From: JBFJKD01 sp041601945
GTDB taxonomy: Bacteria; Pseudomonadota; Gammaproteobacteria; Pseudomonadales; Porticoccaceae
Length of the DNA stretch: 64,000 nucleotides
NCBI GenBank assembly: GCA_041601945.1
Contig: JBFIHG010000003.1
Location: forward strand, 1 to 64,000
Reading direction: 5' to 3'
Below are positions 1 through 8,961 of the stretch, in pieces. The stretch's first letter is position 1. Every line of letters begins with the position of its first letter. Position numbers and translations under genes: made by a program. Under the pieces are notes generated by a model. It was not told the origin of the DNA. It saw only the letters and a program-made list of their open reading frames with translations, and searched no databases.

Positions 1-19
1 AACTACCTAAATGCCGCAC

Positions 20-844
20 TTACTCGTGGTGATCATAGGCCATTGCCAGATACACAATGGTCAACACCATAAAGATAAACGCCTGCAGCACAATAATCAG
101 AATATGGAAGATCGCCCAGGGCACCGACAGCGCCCACTGTGCCCAAAATGGCAACAGGGCAATCAGGATAAAGATCATCTCGCCAGCGTACAGATTGCCA
201 AATAGCCGCAGACCCAGTGACACAGGCTTGGCGATCAGGTTGACCACCTCGAGAAAAAGATTGACCGGCAAACCCCATTTACCAAAAGGATGTAGAGAGA
301 GTTCTGCGGCAAAACCCTTAAGCCCCTTTTGCTTAACGCTGTAATAAAGTACGAGCAAAAACACGCTGAGAGCCAGCCCCATGGTGATATTCACATCCGT
401 GGATGGCACAATTTTCAGATAGGGCACACCCACCAGGCTGGCTGCGTGGGGAATAAAGTCGATGGGCACCAGATCCATGATGTTCATCATCAATACCCAC
501 ACAAAAATCGTCAGGGCCAGCGGGGCAATCATGCGGTTGCTGTGGTGGAACATGCCTTTGACGTTGCTGTCCACGAACTCGACAACCATCTCCACCATAT
601 TTTGCAAGCCAGAGGGTACACCGACTGTGGGATTTTTCGCCACTTTGTAAAACAACCACGAAAATAGCAGGCCCAGGGCAAGCGAAACCCCAAAGGTATC
701 CACGTTCAGCGCCCAGAAACCCATTTGCGCTGCTTCTGCGCCGTCCTGGGCAAAACCCCAGCTGCCATCCGGATGCCGACCATAGGTCAGATTGGTCAGA
801 TGGTGGGAAATATATTCCCCGGAAGTCATTTTTTCACTGGCCAT
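20..844 (-). CDS. atpB: F0F1 ATP synthase subunit a
   Basis: Membrane subunit a of ATP synthase, which forms the proton half-channels against the c-ring in the inner membrane. The 274-residue product has the family's hydrophobic segments, and the signature LGLRLFGNLYAGE lies at about residues 211-222. Arg213 there matches the essential stator arginine (Arg210 in E. coli). The His-rich N-terminus and the DHHE tail flank the membrane core. The start is ATG, 87 bases after atpI. The rest of the atp operon (atpE onward) should lie just left of the window, because only 19 bases remain after the stop. Family assignment is secure. Confidence 0.97.
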   Translation of the reverse strand: MASEKMTSGEYISHHLTNLTYGRHPDGSWGFAQDGAEAAQMGFWALNVDTFGVSLALGLLFSWLFYKVAKNPTVGVPSGLQNMVEMVVEFVDSNVKGMFHHSNRMIAPLALTIFVWVLMMNIMDLVPIDFIPHAASLVGVPYLKIVPSTDVNITMGLALSVFLLVLYYSVKQKGLKGFAAELSLHPFGKWGLPVNLFLEVVNLIAKPVSLGLRLFGNLYAGEMIFILIALLPFWAQWALSVPWAIFHILIIVLQAFIFMVLTIVYLAMAYDHHE

Positions 845-931
845 CTATATGTAATTCCTGCCTATGGTTTGTGATTTCTTTTAACCTGTCGCAACTTGTA
901 GCCAACTGTCGTTTTCTTTCAGCGCGCTATT

Positions 932-1342
932 CTAGCGGCGCGATCCGCTACTTGCAGTTGGCTCCAGGGCCGGGACCGCCCAATACACGCTTTGTACAAC
1001 AATAAAGGCTGCAAACAACACCAACGCGTTGCGGGTGTCGCCAAGCGTGTCCAGCACGCTAAACGCCACCGCCAGACTTACTACCACCACCAGAAACTTT
1101 CCCGCAGCGCCAATATAAAAATTCCGCACCACCTCTGCTGCGGGAGCGGCGATGGCCGGTTTAAGGGCCATCCAGACATAAAAGCTGTTGGCTACGGCAT
1201 TGCTCAAGCCGCCAATCGCCGCTGCGACCACCGCTGCGGCGTCATACAGGGCCGCGACGCCAACCAGTAATCCACACAGAGCAAACTGCGCCCCGATCAG
1301 CCGATAAGCCAGCATCCGGTCGCGCCGTAGCGCAATACTCAC
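932..1342 (-). CDS. atpI: ATP synthase subunit I (AtpI)
   Basis: Small membrane protein encoded first in many atp operons. It is thought to help assemble the c-ring or supply Mg2+, and is not part of the finished enzyme. The 136-residue product has four hydrophobic segments, with the AAAIGGLSNAVANSFYVW region typical of the family, and a short Arg-rich C-terminus. The start is GTG. It lies between a strong promoter (1460-1488) and atpB, so it should be the first gene of the operon. Sequence conservation in this family is low, so the call rests on hydrophobic pattern plus position. Confidence 0.88.
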   Translation of the reverse strand: MSIALRRDRMLAYRLIGAQFALCGLLVGVAALYDAAAVVAAAIGGLSNAVANSFYVWMALKPAIAAPAAEVVRNFYIGAAGKFLVVVVSLAVAFSVLDTLGDTRNALVLFAAFIVVQSVYWAVPALEPTASSGSRR

Positions 1343-1459
1343 AGCAGCGCACTACCGAGGAGTCTTGCTAACCTGTTACGCGCGGGATTAAATCTAACCC
1401 GGCAGGGAAAACTCCCTTGAAATTCAACGCTCTGGTGGGTCCCAACCAAAGCGCCGCGC

Positions 1460-1488
1460 ATTATAGTAAGGTCGTCGCGACGAATCAA
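1460..1488 (-). promoter_or_regulatory. Sigma-70 promoter of the atp operon
   Basis: On the minus strand, TTGATT (1483-1488) is followed by a 17-base spacer and a perfect TATAAT (1460-1465). Transcription would start near 1452 and leave a leader of about 110 bases before the atpI GTG at 1342. This places the ATP synthase operon under its own promoter, separate from the mnmG-rsmG-parA-parB genes upstream. The rest of the 207-base parB-atpI gap shows no gene that I can support. Confidence 0.75.
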
Positions 1489-1549
1489 TAGAAACTCCCG
1501 GCGAGAGTGGTTAACTTGCCGCTGTGAACAAACCACACGGACGCAAACC

Positions 1550-2443
1550 CTATTTTATGTGTCCAAGGAGACCGTCGAGCTCATCCAGGCTGTTGTAGCT
1601 AAATATTAATCTGCCCCGCCCGGAGGCCTGATGCTGTATGCGTACCGGCACTCCCACCTGTTCGGCCAGTTTTTCCTCCAGGGCACCGACATCGTGCGCT
1701 CCCGGTTGCTGGGGTTTCGGCGCCGCACCGCCCTGTTGTTTTGCCTGTCTCTTTAAGAGGCTACGCACCAACTCCTCGGTTTGTCGGACCGATAAGCCTT
1801 TCTGCACAGCTTTGCGTGCCGCGTCGATTTGCTCGCGACCAGACAAGGCAAGCAATGCCCGACCGTGACCCATATCCAGATCGCCGTGTTCCAGCATGCG
1901 ATAAACATCGCCTGACAGGGTGGACAGTCGCATCAAGTTAGCTACCGTGGCCCGGGATTTGCCCACGGCTTCGGCCACTTGTTGTTGGGTGAGACCAAAC
2001 TCTTCCTGCAGCCGCAACAGTGCGCGGGATTCTTCAACCGGGTTAAGATCCTCCCGTTGAATGTTCTCGATCAGCGCCATCGCAATGGCGGACTGATCCG
2101 GCACTTCTCTTATAACTACCGGTATTTTCTCCAATCCAGCTAGCTGCGCGGCGCGCCAGCGCCGCTCGCCCGCAATAATTTCGTACTTGTCTATACCGAT
2201 GGGGCGCACCACCACCGGTTGAATCACCCCCTGTCGGCGAATGGATTCGGCCAGCTCTTCGAGGGAGTCCTGGCGCATATCGCGACGAGGTTGGTATTGG
2301 CCGCGGCACAATAACTCCACCGGTAATTCCCGGGCGCTTTGCTGCGCTGCAGTAGCCTGTGTTGTACCCGCTTCGGGCGCACTATTGTCCAGCCCCAACA
2401 GCGCATCCAACCCCTTGCCCAACCCTTTGCGTTTCACACTCAT
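1550..2443 (-). CDS. parB: Chromosome-partitioning protein ParB
   Basis: CTP-dependent DNA clamp that loads at parS sites and spreads to form the origin partition complex moved by ParA. In the 297 residues I see the CTP-binding box GERRWRA (92-98), the ENIQREDLNPVEE box (126-138), a helix-turn-helix at about 150-175 that reads parS, and a C-terminal dimerisation part after a Gln/Pro linker (about 225-245). The N-terminus KRKGLGKGLDALLG is the usual ParA-contacting peptide. It follows parA by 101 bases. Two perfect parS sites lie 11 kb away inside recF. Confidence 0.97.
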   Translation of the reverse strand: MSVKRKGLGKGLDALLGLDNSAPEAGTTQATAAQQSARELPVELLCRGQYQPRRDMRQDSLEELAESIRRQGVIQPVVVRPIGIDKYEIIAGERRWRAAQLAGLEKIPVVIREVPDQSAIAMALIENIQREDLNPVEESRALLRLQEEFGLTQQQVAEAVGKSRATVANLMRLSTLSGDVYRMLEHGDLDMGHGRALLALSGREQIDAARKAVQKGLSVRQTEELVRSLLKRQAKQQGGAAPKPQQPGAHDVGALEEKLAEQVGVPVRIQHQASGRGRLIFSYNSLDELDGLLGHIK

Positions 2444-2544
2444 TTAATCCACATTTCCAAATTTGGTGTTGATCCGGTCATTAAAAGCAACATCTTTGCG
2501 CAATTTTTAGAGCGATTTTTACCTCGCCGCTTACCCTGAGCTTT

Positions 2545-3351
2545 CTAGTTGTCAGGGGCCACAGACTGGGCTGTAGTTCTGATTACCGTTTTGTGGCGCC
2601 GCAATATCTCGCCCGCCAGCCCGAGATACGCTACCGAGCCCTTGGAGTGCCGGTCGTAGGTCAACACTGTTTGACCAAAGCTCGGCGCCTCGGCCAACCG
2701 TACATTGCGTGGAATGACCGTGCGGTAAACCCGCTCGCCAAAATAGCTGTGCAGCTGTTTAGAAACTTCGTCGGTCAGGCCGTTGCGCGAATCATACATG
2801 GTGCGCAGAATCCCCTCGACCCGCAGTTTCGGGTTAAGGCGTTTGGCGATCCCGGCTATGGTGTTAATCAGTTCTGACAAGCCCTCCAGAGCGTAATATT
2901 CGCACTGCATGGGCACAATAACGCTATCGCTTGCCACCAGCGCATTGACCGTCAGCATGCTCAGGGAGGGTGGGCAATCAATAATGGTGATGTCGTAGCG
3001 CCCGGCGACGTCGGCCAGGGCTTTTTGCAACCGCCTCTCCCGATTATCCAGGCTGAGCAACTCCACTTCGGCCGCCGTAAGATCTCTGTTCGCCGGGAGC
3101 AGGTCGTAACCAGCCTCCGGGCACGGCCGGATGACATCCGCGGTGGCCGCCTGGCCCGTCAGCACCTCGTAAGCCGTGGTGTCGAGGGTGTTTTTATCGA
3201 CGCCACTGCCGGTGGTAGCGTTGCCCTGGGGATCCAGATCAATCAACAGTACGCGTTTGCCGTACGTGGCAAGAGCGGCCGCCAGGTTAACGCTGGTGGT
3301 AGTCTTTCCAACGCCGCCTTTCTGGTTGGCTATGGCGAAAATATGGCTCAA
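2545..3351 (-). CDS. parA: Chromosome-partitioning ATPase ParA (Soj)
   Basis: Deviant Walker ATPase that binds DNA non-specifically as an ATP dimer and pulls ParB-parS complexes apart. The Walker A motif KGGVGKTTT is at residues 11-19, with the signature Lys ahead of the glycines. The Walker B region is IIDCPPSLSML, and the length (268) is normal for chromosomal ParA. The start codon is TTG: the ParA N-terminus MSHIFAIANQKGG is only reached from there, and the upstream Shine-Dalgarno is weak. It lies 37 bases after rsmG in the mnmG-rsmG-parA-parB series. Confidence 0.97.
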   Translation of the reverse strand: MSHIFAIANQKGGVGKTTTSVNLAAALATYGKRVLLIDLDPQGNATTGSGVDKNTLDTTAYEVLTGQAATADVIRPCPEAGYDLLPANRDLTAAEVELLSLDNRERRLQKALADVAGRYDITIIDCPPSLSMLTVNALVASDSVIVPMQCEYYALEGLSELINTIAGIAKRLNPKLRVEGILRTMYDSRNGLTDEVSKQLHSYFGERVYRTVIPRNVRLAEAPSFGQTVLTYDRHSKGSVAYLGLAGEILRRHKTVIRTTAQSVAPDN

Positions 3352-3388
3352 GGTTGTTCCAGTTTCTATGATGAATTATACCGGCACT

Positions 3389-4054
3389 TTAATTAGGCGC
3401 CGCTAGTGCGTTACTGATAATAATCAGGTGTCGCGCGCCAACCACGCCCGGTACGTGCAATGTATGGCTGGCGACGACCTTATAGGGTTTTGGCAGCGCC
3501 CTCAACTCATCTTCTTGAAGATGCCCTTTCATTGCGTACAGCCTCCCCTGGGTGGTTTTCAGGTGCGCGCAGGCGGTGACCATCTCGCCCGCTGCCGCGA
3601 ACGCGCGACTGATAATCCCGTCAAATTGTCGGGGCGGCTGATAACTTTCCACCCGGTGCTGGACAACATCCACATTTTTCAACTGCAGCGCGGTTTTGGC
3701 GTGCACCAGAAAGCGGGTTTTCTTGCCGTTGCTGTCTAGCAATGTAAACCGGGCTTGGGGGTTTACCACCGCCAGCGGCAGTCCCGGTAACCCGGCGCCG
3801 GTGCCGACGTCGATAAACTCGCTACCTTCCAGGTGGGCCGAGATGCTGAGGCTGTCGAGTATATGGCGGGCGACAACTTCGTGCGGCTCGGTGATGGCCG
3901 TCAGGTTATAGGTCCGATTCCAGCGTCCCAGCAGGGTGACGAAGTCAAGCAACACTTGTACCTGCTGATCGTTCAGACCAAGTTGCAGCGCGGCCAGCCC
4001 CTCTCTAAGTTGGATTTGCAGCGCCGTTGGTTGATCTTCCGATAATTCCGCCAC
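3389..4054 (-). CDS. rsmG: 16S rRNA (guanine-527-N7) methyltransferase RsmG (GidB)
   Basis: SAM-dependent enzyme that methylates N7 of G527 in 16S rRNA; loss gives low-level streptomycin resistance in other bacteria. The SAM-binding loop DVGTGAGLPGLPLAV starts at residue 82 (GTGAGLPG 84-91), and the N-terminal helical part is typical. The length is 221 residues and the start is GTG. It sits 27 bases after mnmG on the same strand, the classic gidA-gidB pairing next to parAB. Confidence 0.96.
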   Translation of the reverse strand: MAELSEDQPTALQIQLREGLAALQLGLNDQQVQVLLDFVTLLGRWNRTYNLTAITEPHEVVARHILDSLSISAHLEGSEFIDVGTGAGLPGLPLAVVNPQARFTLLDSNGKKTRFLVHAKTALQLKNVDVVQHRVESYQPPRQFDGIISRAFAAAGEMVTACAHLKTTQGRLYAMKGHLQEDELRALPKPYKVVASHTLHVPGVVGARHLIIISNALAAPN

Positions 4055-4081
4055 TTTTTGGACCTTGTTTGACCAGATTAA

Positions 4082-5968
4082 TCAGGCGGTTTTTTTTATC
4101 AAGGCCGTCTTTTTTTTCAGAAAAATCAGGAGCAAAGAAACAGCGGCGGGGGTCACCCCGGGAATTCGTGCCGCGCGTGCCAGGGTATCCGGGCGAGCTG
4201 ATTCGAGCTTTTGCTTCACCTCGTTGGACAACCCCGCTATCGACCGGTAATCGAAATCCGCTGGGATCTGCGTGTTTTCCTGCCGCCGCAGACGCTCGAT
4301 GTCCTGCTGCTGACGCTCTATGTAACCCGCGTATTTGGCCGCAATCTGGATCTGCTGGGCAACGGTTTGATCAGCCACGGGCCCGCCCGCCAGGCCCGCC
4401 ACCGTCGCGTAATCGAGTTCGGGTCGCTTAAGTAGTTCGTACAAACTGTATTCCCGGCTGACAGGGTTATCGCTCAAGCTGTTGATCTTTTGCGCCGCGG
4501 CACTACCCGGTTGCACCCAGGTAGAACGCAAACGCTGGCATTCCATCTCGATAGCGTCGCGCTTGATATTGAATGCCCGCCACCGCGCATCATCGACCAG
4601 ACCTAACTCCCTGCCCTTTTCGGTCAGCCGCAAATCCGCATTGTCTTCACGCAGCAGCAGTCGATATTCCGCGCGACTGGTAAACATCCGATAGGGCTCG
4701 TTAGTGCCCATGGTGATCAGGTCGTCCACCAGCACACCCAGGTACGCCTCGTCCCGGCGTGGACACCAGGCGGCTTTTTGTTGGATCTGTAGCGCCGCGT
4801 TGGTGCCGGCCAGCAGTCCCTGCACGGCAGCCTCTTCATAACCTGTCGTGCCATTAATCTGACCGGCGAAATACAGGCCATTTATAAACCGTGTTTCCAG
4901 AGAGTATTTGAGGTCCTGGGGGTTAAAAAAATCGTATTCGATAGCGTAGCCTGGGCGTGTGATATGGGCGCGCTCAAACCCTGACATGGATTGCACAACG
5001 GCCAACTGCACATCGAACGGCAGGCTGGTGGAAATACCGTTGGGGTACAACTCCCGGGTGGTTAAACCCTCGGGCTCGATAAACACTTGATGACTGGTTT
5101 TTTCCGCAAAGCGCACCACCTTGTCTTCGATGGACGGGCAGTAACGGGGGCCAACACCGTCAATCACACCCGCATACAGCGGGGAGCGATCCAGCCCCGC
5201 ACGGATAAGATCGTGGGTACGCTCGTTGGTGTGCGTAATCCAGCAACAGGTTTGGCGAGGGTGCTGGGCAATATTTCCCAGATAGGACATCACCGGCTCG
5301 GGTTGGTCGCCCCACTGTTCTTGCAAGTCATCAAACATTACCGATCGAGCGTCTATACGCGGCGGCGTACCCGTTTTCAGGCGATCGACGCGAAATGGCA
5401 TTTCCCGGAGCCGCTGCGCCAGCTTTATCGAGGGCGGGTCGCCGGCGCGGCCGCCAGCGTGATTTTCAAGACCAATATGGATTTTGCCCCCCAGAAAGGT
5501 ACCCGCGGTCAGCACCACTGCTGGCGCATGAAAGCGCAGTCCCGACTGGGTAACAATCCCAACCACCCGCTCTCCTTCGACAATCAAATCATCCACCGAT
5601 TGTTGAAAAATGCTCAGGTTCGGCTGACTTTCCAGGACTTGCCGAATAGCCGCCTTGTACAACGCGCGATCCGCCTGAGCGCGGGTGGCCCGCACCGCGG
5701 GACCCTTGCGTGCGTTGAGTACGCGAAACTGGATTCCGGCTAAATCGGTGGCGCCGGCCATAGCGCCACCCAGGGCGTCTATTTCTTTGACCAGATGGCT
5801 TTTGCCGATACCCCCGATCGCCGGATTGCAGGACATCTGACCCAGTGTTTCGATATTGTGAGTCAGCAGCAGCGTGTTACAACCCATGCGGGCTGCAGCC
5901 AGGGCTGCCTCAGTCCCGGCGTGGCCGCCACCGATAACGAGGACATCAAAGTTGACTGAGTGGTGCAT
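4082..5968 (-). CDS. mnmG: tRNA uridine 5-carboxymethylaminomethyl modification enzyme MnmG (GidA)
   Basis: FAD-dependent partner of MnmE that installs cmnm5U at the tRNA wobble position. I start it at the ATG at 5968 (628 residues) because this gives the N-terminal Rossmann motif GGGHAG at 13-18. It also puts the conserved cysteines at 47 (CNPAIGG) and 277 (GPRYC), exactly the E. coli positions; the longer reading frame up to 6064 adds 32 unlike residues. The helical MnmE-binding C-terminus is present. A weak -10 (6003-6008, minus) may serve it. MnmE is encoded 3 kb away in the opposite orientation. Confidence 0.97.
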   Translation of the reverse strand: MHHSVNFDVLVIGGGHAGTEAALAAARMGCNTLLLTHNIETLGQMSCNPAIGGIGKSHLVKEIDALGGAMAGATDLAGIQFRVLNARKGPAVRATRAQADRALYKAAIRQVLESQPNLSIFQQSVDDLIVEGERVVGIVTQSGLRFHAPAVVLTAGTFLGGKIHIGLENHAGGRAGDPPSIKLAQRLREMPFRVDRLKTGTPPRIDARSVMFDDLQEQWGDQPEPVMSYLGNIAQHPRQTCCWITHTNERTHDLIRAGLDRSPLYAGVIDGVGPRYCPSIEDKVVRFAEKTSHQVFIEPEGLTTRELYPNGISTSLPFDVQLAVVQSMSGFERAHITRPGYAIEYDFFNPQDLKYSLETRFINGLYFAGQINGTTGYEEAAVQGLLAGTNAALQIQQKAAWCPRRDEAYLGVLVDDLITMGTNEPYRMFTSRAEYRLLLREDNADLRLTEKGRELGLVDDARWRAFNIKRDAIEMECQRLRSTWVQPGSAAAQKINSLSDNPVSREYSLYELLKRPELDYATVAGLAGGPVADQTVAQQIQIAAKYAGYIERQQQDIERLRRQENTQIPADFDYRSIAGLSNEVKQKLESARPDTLARAARIPGVTPAAVSLLLIFLKKKTALIKKTA

Positions 5969-6476
5969 ACAATTGATTCGCAAAAGGGAAATCCAGCCGG
6001 GCAGTATAGCCGGTGTTGACAGCAAGGCACAGGAGCGAAAAAGAGGAAATCCGATAAAAAGCAAAAGACAAAGAGTAATAATATTAAACTAGTTAAATAG
6101 ATAATTATTACTGTTATTAGGTTATGGTGGTCTGTGAGTAACAGCCTTAAGTAGATAAAAGTTAACCCTTTTCCTGAATGGTTGCCGGTTAACAACCTCC
6201 TTCCAGCCAATGGATAGCCTGTGCTACCCGTATGGATAGTTTCTCGTTTGCTGGCCGCTATTTAGCCTCTTTGCCTGAGAACACCTGTTTACTCAGGTTT
6301 TGTCCACAGAATAATACCGCGAACATACAGAATTTACACACACCTCGAAAAGGCTTTTTTGCCGTTAGTCTCCGCCATGCCGATTGTATTCGTTGATTGC
6401 AATGGGGTTTTTCATTAGAATGGCCGCCCTTTCAAATGAATGCTTGGCACACACTGCCTAATATGGAATTCCGGTC
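5969..6476. promoter_or_regulatory. Divergent mnmG/rpmH gap with weak DnaA-box-like sites
   Basis: This 508-base non-coding gap is where transcription polarity flips (minus to the left, plus to the right). It holds an AT-rich stretch (about 6061-6125) and two 8-base direct repeats ATGGATAG (6210-6217 and 6232-6239, 22 bases apart). It also has one-mismatch DnaA boxes: TTGTCCACA (6300-6308), ATTTACACA near 6330, and TTACTCACA on the minus strand (6133-6141). The rpmH promoter closes it on the right. It could be part of a split or ancestral origin, or just a divergent promoter region. I see no gene in it. Confidence 0.5.
6393..6421 (+). promoter_or_regulatory. Sigma-70 promoter of rpmH
   Basis: TTGATT (6393-6398), a 17-base spacer and TAGAAT (6416-6421) give a near-consensus promoter about 50 bases ahead of the rpmH ATG. 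It should drive rpmH-rnpA and probably the genes after them. Confidence 0.7.
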
Positions 6477-6611
6477 ATGAAAAGAACATTTCAACCCAGC
6501 GTTATAAAACGCAAGCGCTCTCACGGTTTTCGTGCCCGGATGGCTACCAAGAATGGCAGGCAAATTATCGTCCGCAGACGAGCGAAAGGACGCAAGCGTC
6601 TCGCCGCCTAG
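6477..6611 (+). CDS. rpmH: 50S ribosomal protein L34
   Basis: A 44-residue, very basic protein of the large ribosomal subunit. It begins MKRTFQPSVIKRKRSHGFRA and ends RRAKGRKRLAA, diagnostic for bacterial L34. It is followed after 27 bases by rnpA, the almost universal neighbour. Its direction, the same as dnaA, is unusual, since rpmH and dnaA normally diverge. Confidence 0.98.
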   Translation: MKRTFQPSVIKRKRSHGFRARMATKNGRQIIVRRRAKGRKRLAA

Positions 6612-6638
6612 ACCGGCAGCACCACTCGCGGCAATACG

Positions 6639-7013
6639 GTGGCAGGAGCAGCGTTCGGCAGAGACAAGCGCCTGTTAACAGCGAGAGACTACGCGGCGGT
6701 ATTTAAAAACCCGCCTTTTCGAGTTTCTGATCGACATATGTTGTTGTTAGCTCGCCCCAACGGGTTAGATTACTCGCGCCTCGGTTGCGTGGTCGCCAAA
6801 AAAAATGTTCGTCGAGCAGTCGGCCGCAACCGAATAAAAAGGGTGGTTAGAGACACGTTTCGACGGCAGCAGCAATTTTTGATGCCCATGGATATAGTCT
6901 TTATTGCACATAAAGGCCTGGATTTGCTGGCTCCTCAGGCGCAAACCCAATGCCTTCAAAATAACTGGCAGCGCCTGACGCGCCGCTCGGTTCACACGAG
7001 CGACCGACAATGA
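6639..7013 (+). CDS. rnpA: Ribonuclease P protein component
   Basis: Protein cofactor of RNase P that helps the catalytic RNA bind pre-tRNA 5' leaders. The 124-residue product carries the family signature VGRNRIKRVVRDTFR (about 61-75), with the RNR core at 63-65, and is strongly basic. The start is GTG at 6639. The stop overlaps the yidD start (ATGA at 7010-7013), implying translational coupling. Confidence 0.97.
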   Translation: MAGAAFGRDKRLLTARDYAAVFKNPPFRVSDRHMLLLARPNGLDYSRLGCVVAKKNVRRAVGRNRIKRVVRDTFRRQQQFLMPMDIVFIAHKGLDLLAPQAQTQCLQNNWQRLTRRSVHTSDRQ

Positions 7014-7255
7014 TTAGCAAACTACTGGGCGCGCTCATTCGAGGTTATCGGTATCTGATCAGCCCGTTACTTGGCCCCAACTGTCGCTTTTACCCCACGT
7101 GTTCAGCTTATGCTCTGGAGGCGCTCGAAAAGCATGGCGCCACCAAAGGCGGGTATTTAACCCTGTGCAGACTTGCCAAGTGTCATCCCTTTCACCCCGG
7201 CGGCTGTGACCCAGTTCCGGATTCGGGCCAACTGGTCCCGCACAAAAGCGAGTGA
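7010..7255 (+). CDS. yidD: Membrane protein insertion efficiency factor YidD
   Basis: An 81-residue membrane-associated protein that assists YidC-dependent insertion. The conserved block GPNCRFYPTCSAYALEAL and the following LCRLAKCHPFHPGGCDPVP show the family's invariant cysteines. It overlaps rnpA by four bases and ends 8 bases before yidC, in the standard rpmH-rnpA-yidD-yidC order. Confidence 0.96.
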   Translation: MISKLLGALIRGYRYLISPLLGPNCRFYPTCSAYALEALEKHGATKGGYLTLCRLAKCHPFHPGGCDPVPDSGQLVPHKSE

Positions 7256-7263
7256 ATTAGCGT

Positions 7264-8925
7264 ATGGATTGGCAACGCAGTCTTTTGATCGGCGCCATGG
7301 TTCTGGTGTTTGGGGTTCTGTTCATTCGCTGGAATGAATTTCAGGAAACCCGGCAACCACCGCCAGCGAGTGTTGAAGAGGCGGTAGTTGTGCCTGGTCT
7401 TGATTCGAGCGCGGAGCTGACTGGCAGCACTTCTGCGATCCCTCAGATAACACAGGACAGTACCGCGGCGGAAACCGCCCCACAACAGCATTCGGCACGG
7501 TTGATTACCGTTAAAACGGATGTGCTGGATGTAGTGATTGATACTTATGGGGGGGACATTGTGCGCGTTGCGCTGCGTGAACATCGGGTGTCGGTGGAAA
7601 ACAGCGCAGAACCCATCGTGATGCTGAATCGTACGGCGACGCGCACCTACATTGCACAAAGTGGGTTGATTGGCCAGAACGGTACGGATACTGGGGATTC
7701 GCGGCCACTGTTCAGCGCCGCGCAGGACAGTTACACACTCGCTGCAGACGCCGACACCTTAACGGTGTCACTGCACTTGCAGCAGGGTGAGGTGACCATT
7801 AAGAAGCAGTTTGTGTTTCGCCGCGGCGACTATTTACTGGACGTGGCGTATCAGGTAAAAAATCACAGTGCGACACCCTGGCAGGCCCATATTTTCGGGC
7901 AAATTCAACGGGACTCTTCCAGCCCAAATGCGAGTAGTGGCGCCCTGGCGCCCAGCCCGTTTCTGGGGGCGGCTTTAACCTCTGAAGAACATAACTACAT
8001 TAAGAACGACTTTGGTGATATTGCCGAAGAGCCAATCAAAACTGCCAAGGTCGGTGGTTGGGTGGCGATGGTGCAGCATTACTTCATCAGCGCCTGGGTA
8101 CCTGACCAACAACAAAAGAATGAATTTCTATTGCGCAAGCTGGGTGATCGTGACCTGTATACGATGGGTTTTACGTCGCCAGCGCAGACCGTGCTTCCCG
8201 GGGAGGAGGGTCGTTTTGGCGCCGCGTTTTACGTTGGTCCCAAGGATCAGGAAGTCCTCGAAAAAATATCCCCGTATCTTGATCTAACGGTTGATTACGG
8301 CTGGTTGTGGTGGGTTGCCAAGCCGCTTTTTTACGGGTTGACGTTCTTTTATAGCGTGGTAGCCAACTGGGGCTGGTCCATCGTGCTATTGACTATTTTG
8401 ATCAAAGGGATTTTTTACCCCCTGTCCGCTACCAGCTACCGCTCCATGGCGCGCATGCGCAAGTTGCAGCCGGAAATGAAGCGCCTCAAGGATTTGCATG
8501 GGGACGACCGGCAGAAAATGTCCCAGGAAACCATGAACCTGTACAAGCGGGAAAAGGTTAACCCGCTGGGTGGGTGTCTACCAATGTTAATTCAGATGCC
8601 GGTGTTTATTGCCCTGTATTGGGTGTTGAATGAGAGCGTCGAGTTGCGGCACGCACCATGGATTTTCTGGATAGTAGATTTGTCAGTGAAAGACCCATTT
8701 TATGTGTTGCCGATCCTGAACGGCCTGAGTATGTTTTTCCTGCAGACGCTACAACCCGCGCCGCCGGATCCCACCCAGGCCAAAGTTATGAAAATAATGC
8801 CCGTGGCCTTCAGCTTCTTTTTTATGTTCTTTCCCGCGGGCCTGGTGTTGTACTGGACGGTGAACAGCGTGCTATCAATTGCCCAACAGTGGGCAATCAC
8901 GCGCAAAATAGAAGCGGCCGACTAG
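7264..8925 (+). CDS. yidC: Membrane protein insertase YidC
   Basis: Inner-membrane insertase, alone or with SecYEG. The 553 residues show an N-terminal membrane anchor (about 6-22) and a variable Ala/Thr/Gln linker. A large periplasmic beta-domain (about 75-340) follows, then five C-terminal membrane segments with the hydrophilic-groove region around SYRSMARMRK. Length and layout match the Gram-negative type. It starts 8 bases after yidD, and mnmE follows after 36 bases. Confidence 0.98.
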   Translation: MDWQRSLLIGAMVLVFGVLFIRWNEFQETRQPPPASVEEAVVVPGLDSSAELTGSTSAIPQITQDSTAAETAPQQHSARLITVKTDVLDVVIDTYGGDIVRVALREHRVSVENSAEPIVMLNRTATRTYIAQSGLIGQNGTDTGDSRPLFSAAQDSYTLAADADTLTVSLHLQQGEVTIKKQFVFRRGDYLLDVAYQVKNHSATPWQAHIFGQIQRDSSSPNASSGALAPSPFLGAALTSEEHNYIKNDFGDIAEEPIKTAKVGGWVAMVQHYFISAWVPDQQQKNEFLLRKLGDRDLYTMGFTSPAQTVLPGEEGRFGAAFYVGPKDQEVLEKISPYLDLTVDYGWLWWVAKPLFYGLTFFYSVVANWGWSIVLLTILIKGIFYPLSATSYRSMARMRKLQPEMKRLKDLHGDDRQKMSQETMNLYKREKVNPLGGCLPMLIQMPVFIALYWVLNESVELRHAPWIFWIVDLSVKDPFYVLPILNGLSMFFLQTLQPAPPDPTQAKVMKIMPVAFSFFFMFFPAGLVLYWTVNSVLSIAQQWAITRKIEAAD

Positions 8926-8961
8926 GGCCGCTGGTTACCGAAACCCGGTGGCGACAGTCCC

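Noticed and set aside
1339..1536. 65-codon open frame on the minus strand between parB and atpI
   Set aside because: The perfect sigma-70 promoter at 1460-1488 lies inside it, it has no family features, and it overlaps the atpI start.
5087..5743. 218-codon open frame antisense to mnmG
   Set aside because: mnmG is intact and highly conserved on the other strand; the antisense product is His/Arg-rich noise with no domain.
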